A DNA stretch of 18,621 nt from Actinomycetes bacterium (GCA_023460175.1 JAEWRC010000118.1:1-18621), one strand, 5' to 3'. Counted from the first letter of the stretch, positions 7,883 through 15,745 are shown. The notes: generated from the sequence alone by a model not told the origin. Program-made: numbers and translations.

Positions 7883-8620
7883 TCAGCGCTGCACGTAGTC
7901 GTGCGTGCCGGCGGCCGTGCGCAGCTGGTGCCGTCCGCGGCTGACCGACCGCAGGGTCCCGTTGAGGTGGTCCTCGAACTCGGCCAGCTTGTTGTCGACG
8001 TAGATGTCGCATTCGCCGCGCAGCCGGTCGGCCTCGGCGTGGGCGGTGTCGATCAGGCGGGTGGCCTCGGCGTTGGCGGAGCTGACCACCTCGGTCTGCG
8101 ACACCAGGCGCTGCTGCTCCTTGATGCCTTCCTGGACGGCCTTCTCGTAGGAGAGGTTGCCGCTCTCGACCAGGCGGTCGGCCTCGGCCTTGGCCCGGCT
8201 GATGCTGGCCTCGTAGTCGCGCTTGGCGACGGACGCGAGCCGGTTGGCCTCCTCGGTGGCCTCGCCGACCATCCGCTCGCAGTGCTGGCGGGCCTCGGCG
8301 ACCATGCGGTCGGCCTGGGCCTTGGCGTCGGCCAGCAGTCGGTCGGCCTCGGCGCGGGCGTGGTTGAGCGTGGAGTCGGCCTCCTGGATGGCCGAGCCGA
8401 CCATGCCGTCGGCGTGCTGTTTGGCGTCGCGCAGCATGCCGTCGCGCGCGTCAAGCACGTCCTGGGCGTCGTCGAGTTCACCCGGGATGGCGTCCTTGAT
8501 GTCGTCGATGAGTTCCAGCACGTCGCCGCGAGGCACCACGCAGCCGGCCGTCATCGGGACGCCGCGGGCCTCCTCGACGATGGCACCCAACTCATCGAGA
8601 GCTTCGAATACTCGGTACAC
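7883..8620 (-). CDS. sepIVA: SepIVA, DivIVA-like septation/cell-envelope factor
   Basis: A coiled-coil cytoplasmic protein of 245 residues, closely matching what I remember of M. tuberculosis Rv2927c, whose mycobacterial orthologue SepIVA is implicated in septation and polar envelope growth. The N-terminal MYRVFEALDELGAIVEEARGV and the conserved DDIKDAIPGELDDAQDVLDARD (about 39-60) are followed by a long coiled coil. Residues 66-153 form eight back-to-back 11-residue repeats of the type A-x-x-x-A-D/E-R-hydrophobic-x-x. The C-terminus (GECDIYVDNKLAEFEDHLNGTLRSVSRGRHQLRTAAGTHDY) is highly family-specific. I chose GTG at 8620 over an in-frame upstream extension because GGAGGG lies exactly 7 nt before it and the resulting length matches the known protein. 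The gene is convergent with the SfnB-type gene, only 7 nt apart, and follows coaD on the same strand. Confidence 0.93.
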   Translation of the reverse strand: MYRVFEALDELGAIVEEARGVPMTAGCVVPRGDVLELIDDIKDAIPGELDDAQDVLDARDGMLRDAKQHADGMVGSAIQEADSTLNHARAEADRLLADAKAQADRMVAEARQHCERMVGEATEEANRLASVAKRDYEASISRAKAEADRLVESGNLSYEKAVQEGIKEQQRLVSQTEVVSSANAEATRLIDTAHAEADRLRGECDIYVDNKLAEFEDHLNGTLRSVSRGRHQLRTAAGTHDYVQR

Positions 8621-8627
8621 GGCGCAA

Positions 8628-8633
8628 CCCTCC
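8628..8633 (-). promoter_or_regulatory. Ribosome binding site fixing the sepIVA GTG start
   Basis: GGAGGG on the minus strand, 7 nt upstream of the GTG at 8620. It decides against the longer reading frame that begins upstream at 8647. Confidence 0.8.
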
Positions 8634-8655
8634 AGGTTGTATCCCACACGGATGT

Positions 8656-8691
8656 TGTTACTAGTGTGCCTGGTGTTACGCCTGTGACTGC
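8656..8691 (-). promoter_or_regulatory. Four tandem 9-bp repeats upstream of sepIVA (MtrA-like box array)
   Basis: Read on the plus strand, four consecutive 9-mers begin with the same hexamer pattern: TGTTACTAG, TGTGCCTGG, TGTTACGCC, TGTGACTGC. On the minus (sepIVA) strand the units carry GTCACA, GTAACA, GGCACA and GTAACA at exact 9-bp steps. The response regulator MtrA is known to bind GTCACAgcg-like direct repeats in mycobacteria. The array ends about 35 nt before the sepIVA start and lies entirely between the coaD stop and sepIVA. The repeat pattern is seen directly; assignment to MtrA is inference. Confidence 0.55.
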
Positions 8692-8716
8692 GTTGGCGAC
8701 GTCGGTGTGTCGCGGG

Positions 8717-9193
8717 TTATCCGCGCAGTTTCTCCTGCACCGCGCGGTGTACCGCCTCCGGCAGCAGGGCCGACACGTCGCCGCCGAGGGTCGCGACCTC
8801 CTTTGCCAGCGACGACGACACGAACGAATACGACGGCGCCGTGGCCACGAAGAACGTGTCGATCCCGGCAACGTGGCGGTTCATCTGCGCCATCTGCAAC
8901 TCGTACTCGAAGTCGGTGCCGGTGCGCAGCCCCTTGACGATCGCGGTCAGGCCGCGCTCCTTGGCGAAGTCGACCACCAGGCCGCGGCCGGACTCCACCC
9001 GCACATTGGGCAGATGCCGGCAAGACTCCTCGATCAGCGCGATCCGCTCCTCGAGGGTGAACATGCCCTTCTTGTTGGGGTTGACCAGCACCGCGATGAT
9101 CACCTCGTCGAACTGCACCGCGGCGCGTTCGAAGACGTCGAGATGGCCGAGCGTGACAGGGTCGAAGGATCCGGGGCAGACGGCGCCACTCAT
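8717..9193 (-). CDS. coaD: Phosphopantetheine adenylyltransferase (CoaD)
   Basis: Catalyses ATP plus 4'-phosphopantetheine to dephospho-CoA plus pyrophosphate, the penultimate step of CoA synthesis. The 158-residue protein begins MSGAVCPGSFDPVTLGHLD; the nucleotidyltransferase TxGH motif is at residues 14-17 (TLGH). KGLRTGTDFEYELQMAQMN and the C-terminal SYSFVSSSLAKEVA are family hallmarks. Length is typical. The start is ATG at 9193, which overlaps the rsmD stop (ATGA); a longer frame upstream is just out-of-frame rsmD. A small palindrome (CGCGG-GTTAT-CCGCG, 8711-8725) straddles the stop but has no T-run. In M. tuberculosis coaD and the sepIVA orthologue are, as I recall, separated by the PDIM/PGL lipid locus; here they are adjacent. 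Confidence 0.96.
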   Translation of the reverse strand: MSGAVCPGSFDPVTLGHLDVFERAAVQFDEVIIAVLVNPNKKGMFTLEERIALIEESCRHLPNVRVESGRGLVVDFAKERGLTAIVKGLRTGTDFEYELQMAQMNRHVAGIDTFFVATAPSYSFVSSSLAKEVATLGGDVSALLPEAVHRAVQEKLRG

Positions 9194-9750
9194 GGCTGAC
9201 GACCGTAGCAGGCCAGCTCCAGCCGGGTGTCGCCGTACTTGCGCTCGCGCAACGGCGTCCAACCGGCGGGCCAGCGCAGCGCACCGCCGCGGCCCCGTTC
9301 CACCACCGCCAGCGTGCCGTCGGCGACCCAGCCGTGTTCGGACAGGCCGGCCAACACCGCCTCGACGTCGGCGTCGGACAGTTCGTACGGCGGGTCCGCG
9401 AAGATCAGATCGACCGGGTCCGCGGTCCCGGCCGCGACGACGGCGGCCGCCGAGCCCCGCCGCAGCGTGGCACCGCGCAGTCCGAGGGTCTTGATGTTGT
9501 CCGCGATCACCGCGGCCGCCCGCGCGTCGGACTCGACGAAGGTCGCACTGGTCGCCCCGCGCGACAGCGCCTCGAGCCCCAGCGCGCCCGACCCGGCGTA
9601 GAGATCCAGCACGGCGAGGCCCTCGAAATCCAACCGGGCGGCAAGCACGTTGAACAACGACTCGCGCACCCGATCGGTGGTCGGGCGGGTCCCCCGAGAC
9701 GGCACCGCGATCCGGCGGCCCCCCGCCGTCCCGGCCACGATCCGGGTCAG
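9190..9750 (-). CDS. rsmD: 16S rRNA (guanine966-N2)-methyltransferase RsmD
   Basis: SAM-dependent methyltransferase that modifies G966 (E. coli numbering) of 16S rRNA. With the chosen start it is 186 residues. The SAM-binding motif DLYAGSGALGLEALSRG is at 49-65, and the catalytic DPPY at 119-122 within DLIFADPPYEL. The N-terminal TRIVAGTAGGRR and RPTTDRVRESLFN (22-34) are conserved in the family. The start is not straightforward: the conserved TRI segment begins right after CTG at 9750, which overlaps the pyc stop codon as CTGA. The first conventional start is GTG at 9738, which would remove the conserved strand. I favour CTG, as explained in the findings. The ATGA overlap with coaD downstream makes pyc-rsmD-coaD a coupled unit. 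Confidence 0.9.
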   Translation of the reverse strand: MTRIVAGTAGGRRIAVPSRGTRPTTDRVRESLFNVLAARLDFEGLAVLDLYAGSGALGLEALSRGATSATFVESDARAAAVIADNIKTLGLRGATLRRGSAAAVVAAGTADPVDLIFADPPYELSDADVEAVLAGLSEHGWVADGTLAVVERGRGGALRWPAGWTPLRERKYGDTRLELACYGRQP

Positions 9751-12700
9751 CTGACGACCACCAGCAGGTCGCCGCCCTCGACCTGTGCGGTCTCCGACAC
9801 CGCGATGCGCTCGACGGTGCCGGCCTTGGGCGCGGTGATGGCGGCCTCCATCTTCATGGCCTCGATGGTGGCGATCGTCGCGCCGGCAGCGACGGTGTCG
9901 CCCTCGCCGACGCTGATGGTGACCACCCCGGCGAACGGCGCGGCGACGTGGTCGGCGTTGGTGCGGTCGGCCTTCTCGGCGGTGGGCACGGCCGAGGCGA
10001 TGCTGCGGTCGCGCACCAGCACCGGGCGCAGTTGCCCGTTGAGGATGCACATCACGGTGCGCATGCCGCGCTCGTCGGCCTCGGAGATGGCCTCGAGGCC
10101 GATCAGCAGCTCGACGCCCTTCTCCAGCTTCACCCGGTGTTCCTCGCCGCGCCGCAGCCCGTAGAAGAACTGGTTGGCGCTGAGCTGGCTGGTGTCGCCG
10201 TACTCGTCGCGGTGCTCCTCGAACTCCTTGGTGGGCGCCGGGAACAGCAGCCGGTTCAGCGTGGCCTGCCGCTTGGGGCCGGGTGCGGACAGCACCTGCT
10301 CGTCCTCGGCGGACAGTTCCTGCACCGGCTTGGCCGGCCCGCGGCCCTCGAGCGCCTTGGTGCGCAACGGTTCCGGCCAGCCGCCGGGGGGCTCACCGAG
10401 TTCGCCGCGCAGGAAGCCGATCACCGAATCCGGGATGTCGTAGCGACCCGGGTCGGCCGCGAACTCCTCGGCGTTGATGCCCGCACCCACCAGCGCGAGC
10501 GCCAGGTCCCCCACCACCTTGCTCGATGGCGTGACCTTGACCAGCCGGCCCAGCACCCGGTCGGCGGCGGCGTAGTTGGTCTCGATGTCCTCGAACCGGT
10601 CGCCGAGGCCCAGCGCGATGGCCTGCTGCCGCAGGTTGCTCAGCTGCCCGCCCGGGATCTCGTGGCTGTACACCCGCCCGGTCGGGGACGGCAGCCCGGA
10701 CTCGAAGGGCGCGTACATCTTCCGCAGCGCCTCCCAGTAGGGCTCCAGGTCGCAGACCGCGCCCAGCGACAGCCCGGTGTCGTACTCGGTGTGCGCGGCC
10801 GCCCCCACGATCGAACTCAGCGCCGGCTGACTGGTGGTGCCCGCCAGCGGGGCGGCGGCCCCGTCGACCGCATCCGCCCCGGCGTGCCAGGCCGCCAGAT
10901 ACGTCGCCAGCTGCCCGCCCGGGGTGTCGTGGGTGTGCACGTGCACCGGCAGGTCGAAGCGCGACTTCAGCGCCGAGACCAATGTCTGGGCCGCCGGCAC
11001 CCGCAGCAGCCCGGCCATGTCCTTGATGGCCAGCACATGCGCGCCGGCCTCGACGATCTGTTCGGCGAGCTTCAGGTAATAGTCCAGCGTGTAGAGGTTC
11101 TCCGCCGGGTCGCTGAGGTCCCCGGTGTAGGACATCGCGACCTCGGCCACCGCAGTGCCGGTCTCCCGCACCGCATCGATGGCCGGGCGCATCGAGTCGA
11201 TGTTGTTGAGCGCATCGAAGATCCGGAAGATGTCCACGCCGGTGGCGGTGGCCTCCTGCACGAAGGCCGTGGTCACCGTTTCCGGGTACGGGGTGTAGCC
11301 GACGGTGTTGCGCCCGCGCAACAGCATCTGCAGACAGATGTTGGGCATCGCCTCGCGCAGCGCGGCCAGCCGCTCCCAGGGGTCCTCCTTGAGGAACCGC
11401 AGCGCCACGTCGTAGGTCGCCCCGCCCCAGCACTCCATCGAGAGCAACTCCGGCGTCATCCGCGCGATGTACGGCGCGATCGCCAGCAGGCCGGTGGAGC
11501 GAATCCTGGTGGCCAGCAACGACTGATGCGCATCACGGAAGGTCGTCTCGGTGACCTTCAGCGCCGGGGTGTCGCGCATCCAGCGCGCGAATCCCTCGGG
11601 GCCCAGCTCGACCAGCCGCTGCTTGGACCCCGGCGGGGGCGGCGCGGACAGGTTGATCGCGGGCAGCTTGTCCTGGGCGTACACCTTCGACGGACGCTCG
11701 CCGTGCGGCTGGTTGACCGTCACGTCGGCCAGGTAGTTGAGGATCTTGGTGCCGCGGTCGGCCGAGGACCGCGCGGTCAGAAGCTGCGGCCGCTCGTCGA
11801 TGAACGACGTCGTGACCCGCCCGGCCAGGAAGTCCGGGTCGTCCAGGACCGCCTGCAGGAACGGGATGTTCGTCGAGACCCCGCGGATGCGGAACTCGGC
11901 GACCGCGCGGCGGGCCCGGCGCACGGCGGTCGCGAAATCGCGGCCGCGACACGTCAGCTTCACCAGCATCGAGTCGAAGTGCGCACTCACCTCGGCGCCC
12001 AGGTTGGTCCCGCCGTCCAGGCGGATCCCCGCGCCGCCCGGCGAGCGGTAGGCCGTCACCCGACCGGTGTCCGGGCGGAAGCCGTTGGCCGGGTCCTCGG
12101 TGGTGATCCGGCACTGCAGTGCGGCACCGTGCGGGACGATCGAATCCTGCTGCAGCCCCAGGTCACTGAGCGACTCACCGGCGGCGATCCGCAGCTGTGA
12201 GGACACCAGGTCGACGTCGGTGATCTCCTCGGTGACCGTGTGCTCCACCTGGATTCGCGGGTTCATCTCGATGAAGACGTGCCGGCCGCGCTCGTCGAGC
12301 AGGAACTCCACGGTGCCCGCGCAGGTGTAGCCGATCTCACGGGCGAACGCGACGGCGTCGGCGCAGATCTGTTCCCGCAGCTCCGGATCGAGGTTGGGCG
12401 CCGGGGCCAGCTCGATGACCTTCTGGTGGCGGCGCTGCACGCTGCAGTCGCGCTCGTAGAGGTGGATGACGTTGCCGTAGTTGTCGGCCAGGATCTGCAC
12501 CTCGATGTGGCGCGGGTTGATCACCGCCTGCTCGAGGAACACCGTCGGATCGCCGAACGCGGATTCGGCCTCCCGCGACGCGGCGTCGATGGCGTCGGCG
12601 AGCTCCGAGGGCTCGGCCACCCGCCGCATGCCCCGGCCGCCGCCACCGGCGACCGCCTTGACGAACAACGGGAACTGCATCGATTCCGCTGCCGCCAGAA

Positions 12701-13130
12701 GCTCTTTCGGCGAGGACGACGGCGCGGAGGACTCCAGCACCGGCAGCCCGGCCGCCCGGGCCGAGGCGATGGCCCGCGACTTGTTGCCGGTCAGCTCCAG
12801 GACCTCGGCCGACGGGCCCACGAACGTGATGCCGGCCGCGGCGCAGGACGCGGCGAGTTCGGGATTCTCCGACAGGAAGCCGTAGCCGGGGTACACCGCG
12901 TCGGCGCCGGCGGCGCGCGCGGTGCTGACGATCTCGTCGACCGACAGATAGGCCCGCACCGGATGGCCGGCCTCGCCGATCTGATACGACTCGTCGGCCT
13001 TCAGCCGGTGCACCGAATTACGGTCCTCGTAGGGGTATACCGCCACGGTCCCCACGCCGAGTTCATATGCCGCGCGGAAGGCACGAATCGCGATCTCGCC
13101 CCGATTCGCCACCAGTACTTTCGATATCAC
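9747..13130 (-). CDS. pyc: Pyruvate carboxylase (biotin-dependent)
   Basis: Carboxylates pyruvate to oxaloacetate, replenishing the TCA cycle. The 1,127-residue single-chain enzyme has all domains. Biotin carboxylase spans about 1-450, with the ATP-grasp glycine loop GGGGRGM at 162-168, RDCSVQRRHQK at 227-237 and EMNPRIQVEHTVTE at 288-301. Carboxyltransferase spans about 520-800, with FRDAHQS at 531-537, the metal-site lysine K703 in AIKDMAG, and histidines H732/H734 in VHTHDT. The C-terminal biotin carrier domain has the biotinylated K1093 in EAMKMEA. Length agrees with the mycobacterial enzyme. The start is GTG at 13130, preceded by AGGGA about 6 nt upstream. It lies 28 nt after the VKOR gene and overlaps rsmD. 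Confidence 0.97.
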   Translation of the reverse strand: MISKVLVANRGEIAIRAFRAAYELGVGTVAVYPYEDRNSVHRLKADESYQIGEAGHPVRAYLSVDEIVSTARAAGADAVYPGYGFLSENPELAASCAAAGITFVGPSAEVLELTGNKSRAIASARAAGLPVLESSAPSSSPKELLAAAESMQFPLFVKAVAGGGGRGMRRVAEPSELADAIDAASREAESAFGDPTVFLEQAVINPRHIEVQILADNYGNVIHLYERDCSVQRRHQKVIELAPAPNLDPELREQICADAVAFAREIGYTCAGTVEFLLDERGRHVFIEMNPRIQVEHTVTEEITDVDLVSSQLRIAAGESLSDLGLQQDSIVPHGAALQCRITTEDPANGFRPDTGRVTAYRSPGGAGIRLDGGTNLGAEVSAHFDSMLVKLTCRGRDFATAVRRARRAVAEFRIRGVSTNIPFLQAVLDDPDFLAGRVTTSFIDERPQLLTARSSADRGTKILNYLADVTVNQPHGERPSKVYAQDKLPAINLSAPPPPGSKQRLVELGPEGFARWMRDTPALKVTETTFRDAHQSLLATRIRSTGLLAIAPYIARMTPELLSMECWGGATYDVALRFLKEDPWERLAALREAMPNICLQMLLRGRNTVGYTPYPETVTTAFVQEATATGVDIFRIFDALNNIDSMRPAIDAVRETGTAVAEVAMSYTGDLSDPAENLYTLDYYLKLAEQIVEAGAHVLAIKDMAGLLRVPAAQTLVSALKSRFDLPVHVHTHDTPGGQLATYLAAWHAGADAVDGAAAPLAGTTSQPALSSIVGAAAHTEYDTGLSLGAVCDLEPYWEALRKMYAPFESGLPSPTGRVYSHEIPGGQLSNLRQQAIALGLGDRFEDIETNYAAADRVLGRLVKVTPSSKVVGDLALALVGAGINAEEFAADPGRYDIPDSVIGFLRGELGEPPGGWPEPLRTKALEGRGPAKPVQELSAEDEQVLSAPGPKRQATLNRLLFPAPTKEFEEHRDEYGDTSQLSANQFFYGLRRGEEHRVKLEKGVELLIGLEAISEADERGMRTVMCILNGQLRPVLVRDRSIASAVPTAEKADRTNADHVAAPFAGVVTISVGEGDTVAAGATIATIEAMKMEAAITAPKAGTVERIAVSETAQVEGGDLLVVVS

Positions 13131-13158
13131 TGTGGTCCCTGCCTGTATGGGGATGCGG

Positions 13159-13800
13159 TCAGATCAGCGTCGACCAGTAATCCCAAAACCTCACCAGGAT
13201 CATCAACACCAACGCGGTGAACCATAGCGTGACAATCGACCAGCGCCACTCGTAGAGGACCCTCAGGACCGGGTTCCCGGCCAGTGGACGAAGCGCGATC
13301 GAGGCGACGACGGCCAGCAGCGGGATGACCACGGCCCAGACCACCATGCAGTAGGGGCACAGCGCGCCGATGCGGTAGAGACTCTGGAAGATCAGGTAGT
13401 GCACGAACACCGCGCCCAGCGCGGTCCCGAGCGCCATTCCCACCCAATACCATTGCGGCAGACGCACTTTGGCGACGGCCAGCACGCCGGTGACGATCAC
13501 CACGGTGAACGAGATGACGCCGATCAGCGGGTTGGGGAAGCCGAAGAAGCCGGCCTGCGGGGTGTCCATCACCGACCCGCAGGACAGCACCGGGTTCAGG
13601 TTGCACGACGGCACATAGGCCGGGTTGATCAGCAGCTCAAATTTTTCCACCGTCAAGGTGAAGGAGGCCACCAGACCGATCACGCCGGCCAGCAGCACCC
13701 ACAACGCACTCGGGCGACCCACCGCCACGCCGGACCGCGGCGGAGGTGTGTCGTCGGCCGCATCCGGGTCGACGACGGGGGCGGTGGATTCCACGCTCAT
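13159..13800 (-). CDS. Vitamin K epoxide reductase (VKOR) family membrane oxidoreductase
   Basis: An integral membrane protein of 213 residues that reoxidises an extracytoplasmic DsbA by passing electrons to menaquinone, playing the part DsbB plays in proteobacteria. Family cysteines are all present: C66 and C74 in the periplasmic loop (PSCNLNPVLSCGS) and the CxxC pair C148/C151 (CPYC) at a membrane helix. Five hydrophobic segments are visible at about 31-50, 88-110, 118-140, 149-170 and 186-204. The N-terminal 30 residues are acidic and Pro-rich. The start ATG at 13800 overlaps the DsbA stop (ATGA); longer reading frames upstream only shadow dsbA. In some bacteria VKOR is fused to its thioredoxin partner; here the partner is the adjacent coupled gene. 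Confidence 0.93.
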   Translation of the reverse strand: MSVESTAPVVDPDAADDTPPPRSGVAVGRPSALWVLLAGVIGLVASFTLTVEKFELLINPAYVPSCNLNPVLSCGSVMDTPQAGFFGFPNPLIGVISFTVVIVTGVLAVAKVRLPQWYWVGMALGTALGAVFVHYLIFQSLYRIGALCPYCMVVWAVVIPLLAVVASIALRPLAGNPVLRVLYEWRWSIVTLWFTALVLMILVRFWDYWSTLI

Positions 13801-14567
13801 GGCGCCGGGGCGGGAGCGGGCTCGGGCGCCGGGGCCGGCGCGGGAACGTTGGGGATCTCGCCGACGATCTCGGTGATCTTGGCCACCAGGGCGTCGGGGG
13901 TGCTCTGCTGGTAGTCCTCGCCGTTGATCCGGATGGTCGGGGTCGCGGTGACGCCGGTGGCCTCCGGCAGGCCGCCGATCATGTCGACGAAGTTCCCGCC
14001 GTTGACGCATTCGGCGACGCCGTCGGCCACCCCGGCCTGGCGCGCGGTCTCGATCAGGCCGCTATCGGGCGTTCCCGACGGCTGCTGCTGCATGAACAGC
14101 GCGGTGTGGAAGCGACGGAACGCCTCCTTGGCTGGGGTGGTGTCGGCCTCGGCGACGCAGTAACCGGCGTTGGCCGCGCGGGTGGAGCCATCCTGGCTGG
14201 CGGCCGAGTCCATGAAGCCCAGCATGTAGTAGTCGACGGCCACCGCGCCGCTGTCGATCAGCCGGTTGAGGGTGGGCCCGAAGGCGGCCTCGAACTGCGC
14301 GCAGTGCGGGCACAGGAAGTCCTCGTAGACCGAGATGACGGCCTTGGGCTGATCGCTGCCCTCCTCCTTGATGACCGAGGTGGACTCGACCCGAACGGCC
14401 TGGGCCTCACCGGTCTGTCCCTTGCTGCCGTTGCTGACGATGTAGAACACCAGGCCGACGGCAAAGACCACCACGATCGCGGTGAGACCGATCTGGACGG
14501 CCAGGTTCCGCTTGCGGTCAGCCGCCTTCAGGTCGTACTTGGCGGGGCGTTTCGATGCTTTGGCCAC
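13797..14567 (-). CDS. Membrane-anchored DsbA-like thiol:disulfide oxidoreductase
   Basis: A 256-residue extracytoplasmic disulfide-forming enzyme, resembling M. tuberculosis Rv2969c as I recall it. A basic cytoplasmic N-terminus (MAKASKRPAKYDLKAADRKR) is followed by one membrane segment at about 26-44, probably an uncleaved anchor. The DsbA-type thioredoxin domain has the active site CPHC at 86-89 and the cis-Pro loop TATPT at 208-212 (P210). C137 and C187 probably form the extra structural disulfide reported for mycobacterial DsbA. The protein ends in a 15-residue Pro-Ala tail (242-256). I chose GTG at 14567 for its match to the known N-terminus, with AAGGA 11 nt upstream; a longer upstream frame is out-of-frame esterase. 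It is coupled to VKOR by a 4-nt overlap. Confidence 0.92.
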   Translation of the reverse strand: MAKASKRPAKYDLKAADRKRNLAVQIGLTAIVVVFAVGLVFYIVSNGSKGQTGEAQAVRVESTSVIKEEGSDQPKAVISVYEDFLCPHCAQFEAAFGPTLNRLIDSGAVAVDYYMLGFMDSAASQDGSTRAANAGYCVAEADTTPAKEAFRRFHTALFMQQQPSGTPDSGLIETARQAGVADGVAECVNGGNFVDMIGGLPEATGVTATPTIRINGEDYQQSTPDALVAKITEIVGEIPNVPAPAPAPEPAPAPAP

Positions 14568-14641
14568 GGGTGTGATGATCCTTGCGCTCGCAGTCTGCGT
14601 AAATGGCGCGCTCCAGCCTACCGGCGGCGGCTGGGTGCACC

Positions 14642-15745
14642 TCAACTGCGCCGAAGGTGGGCCGCCAGGGCGGAGATCATCTCCGTGATGGCGTGCCGCA
14701 CGGCGCCGCCGAGCTCGTGGAAGTTGACGAAGCCGTGCAGCAGGGAATCCATCCGGCGCAGGTCCACCGGCACGCCGGCGGCCGCCAGCGCCTCGGCGTA
14801 GCGATCCCCCTCGTCGCGCAGCGGATCGAAACCCGCGGTGAGCACCAGCGCCGGTGGCAGCCCGGACAGCTCCGCGGCCCGCGCCGGCGAGACCCGCGGA
14901 TCGGTGGCGGCCAGGCCCGATCCCGCCAGGTAGGCCGCCCCGCACCAATCGAGATCGCGCTGGGTCAGCACGAAGCCCTCGGCGAACAGCGCGCGGGATC
15001 GGCTGGGCGCGGTCAGGTCGGTCCACGGGTAGATCAGCAACTGCAGCACCGGCGGCGGCACCGCGGGCCCGGCGTCGCGGGCGAGTTGGGCGACCACCGC
15101 CGCCAGCGCACCCCCGGCGCTGTCCCCGCCGACCGCGATCCGCGCCGGGTCGGCACCCAGACGCTCGGCGTGCTCGACGGCCCACAGATAGGCCGCGTAG
15201 CAGTCGTCGACGGCCGCCGGCGCCGGGTGCTCGGGCGCCAACCGGTAGTCGACGGACAGCACCTGCACCTGCGCTTCGCGACAGATCAGGCGGCACAGCG
15301 CGTCGTAGGAATCCAGCTCACCCAGGACGTATCCGCCGCCGTGGAAGAACACCAACAGCGGCGGCGCGCCGTCGACCGGGCGGTAATGGGGCCGGTAATG
15401 GCGCACGCCGATCCCGTCGATGGAGATCTGCTCCATCTCGACGTCGACCGGCGGCCCGCCCAGCGAGACGCACAGGTCGTTGAAGGCCTGCCGACTGGCG
15501 GCGACGTCGTCCTCGTCGAGCATCAATGCGGTCACGCCGTTCAAGCGCAGCGCCGCAACCAGCAGTTGCAGCGTCGGGTCCAGGGTGTTGCCGTCGATCA
15601 CCACCGGACCGCCGCCGGCCAACGTGCGCTGCAGCGGGGCCGGAATCCGGGGTAGCACCTTGGGGGTGAGCTTCGCGCCGACGCGGAGCAACGGCAGTGG
15701 TGGTCGGCGCTTGCGCTTCGGTTGTGGCGGCACGGCGTTGGTCAC
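14642..15745 (-). CDS. lipN: LipN-type esterase/lipase, hormone-sensitive-lipase family
   Basis: An alpha/beta-hydrolase of 367 residues in the hormone-sensitive lipase (Lip/LipN) group, hydrolysing short-chain carboxyl esters. The oxyanion motif HGGG is at 135-138 (VFFHGGGYVLGE), the nucleophile S209 in GGDSAGGA, the acid D307 in GFDPLRDEG, and the base H337 in LLHGFVNF. The N-terminal 50 residues are basic and Pro-rich with no clear signal peptide. I chose GTG at 15745: a TACCTT hexamer ends 7 nt upstream and there is no Shine-Dalgarno, suggesting a leaderless transcript. Much longer in-frame openings cross the divergent aldo-keto reductase and are shadows. It lies 74 nt before dsbA. The symbol follows the syntenic M. 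tuberculosis gene; the natural substrate is unknown. Confidence 0.86.
   Translation of the reverse strand: MTNAVPPQPKRKRRPPLPLLRVGAKLTPKVLPRIPAPLQRTLAGGGPVVIDGNTLDPTLQLLVAALRLNGVTALMLDEDDVAASRQAFNDLCVSLGGPPVDVEMEQISIDGIGVRHYRPHYRPVDGAPPLLVFFHGGGYVLGELDSYDALCRLICREAQVQVLSVDYRLAPEHPAPAAVDDCYAAYLWAVEHAERLGADPARIAVGGDSAGGALAAVVAQLARDAGPAVPPPVLQLLIYPWTDLTAPSRSRALFAEGFVLTQRDLDWCGAAYLAGSGLAATDPRVSPARAAELSGLPPALVLTAGFDPLRDEGDRYAEALAAAGVPVDLRRMDSLLHGFVNFHELGGAVRHAITEMISALAAHLRRS

Noticed and set aside
8711..8725. CGCGG-GTTAT-CCGCG palindrome at the coaD stop as an intrinsic terminator
   Set aside because: The stem is only 5 bp and no T-run follows on the minus strand. It may slow transcription, but it does not qualify as a terminator.
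9948..12200. A 750-codon open frame on the plus strand across pyc
   Set aside because: Antisense to an intact pyruvate carboxylase with all motifs; composition is that of a shadow frame.
13797..15296. Possible 499-residue fusion of an N-terminal region with the DsbA-like protein
   Set aside because: The extra N-terminal 240 residues are out-of-frame esterase sequence and intergenic DNA. The GTG at 14567 gives the expected membrane-anchored protein.
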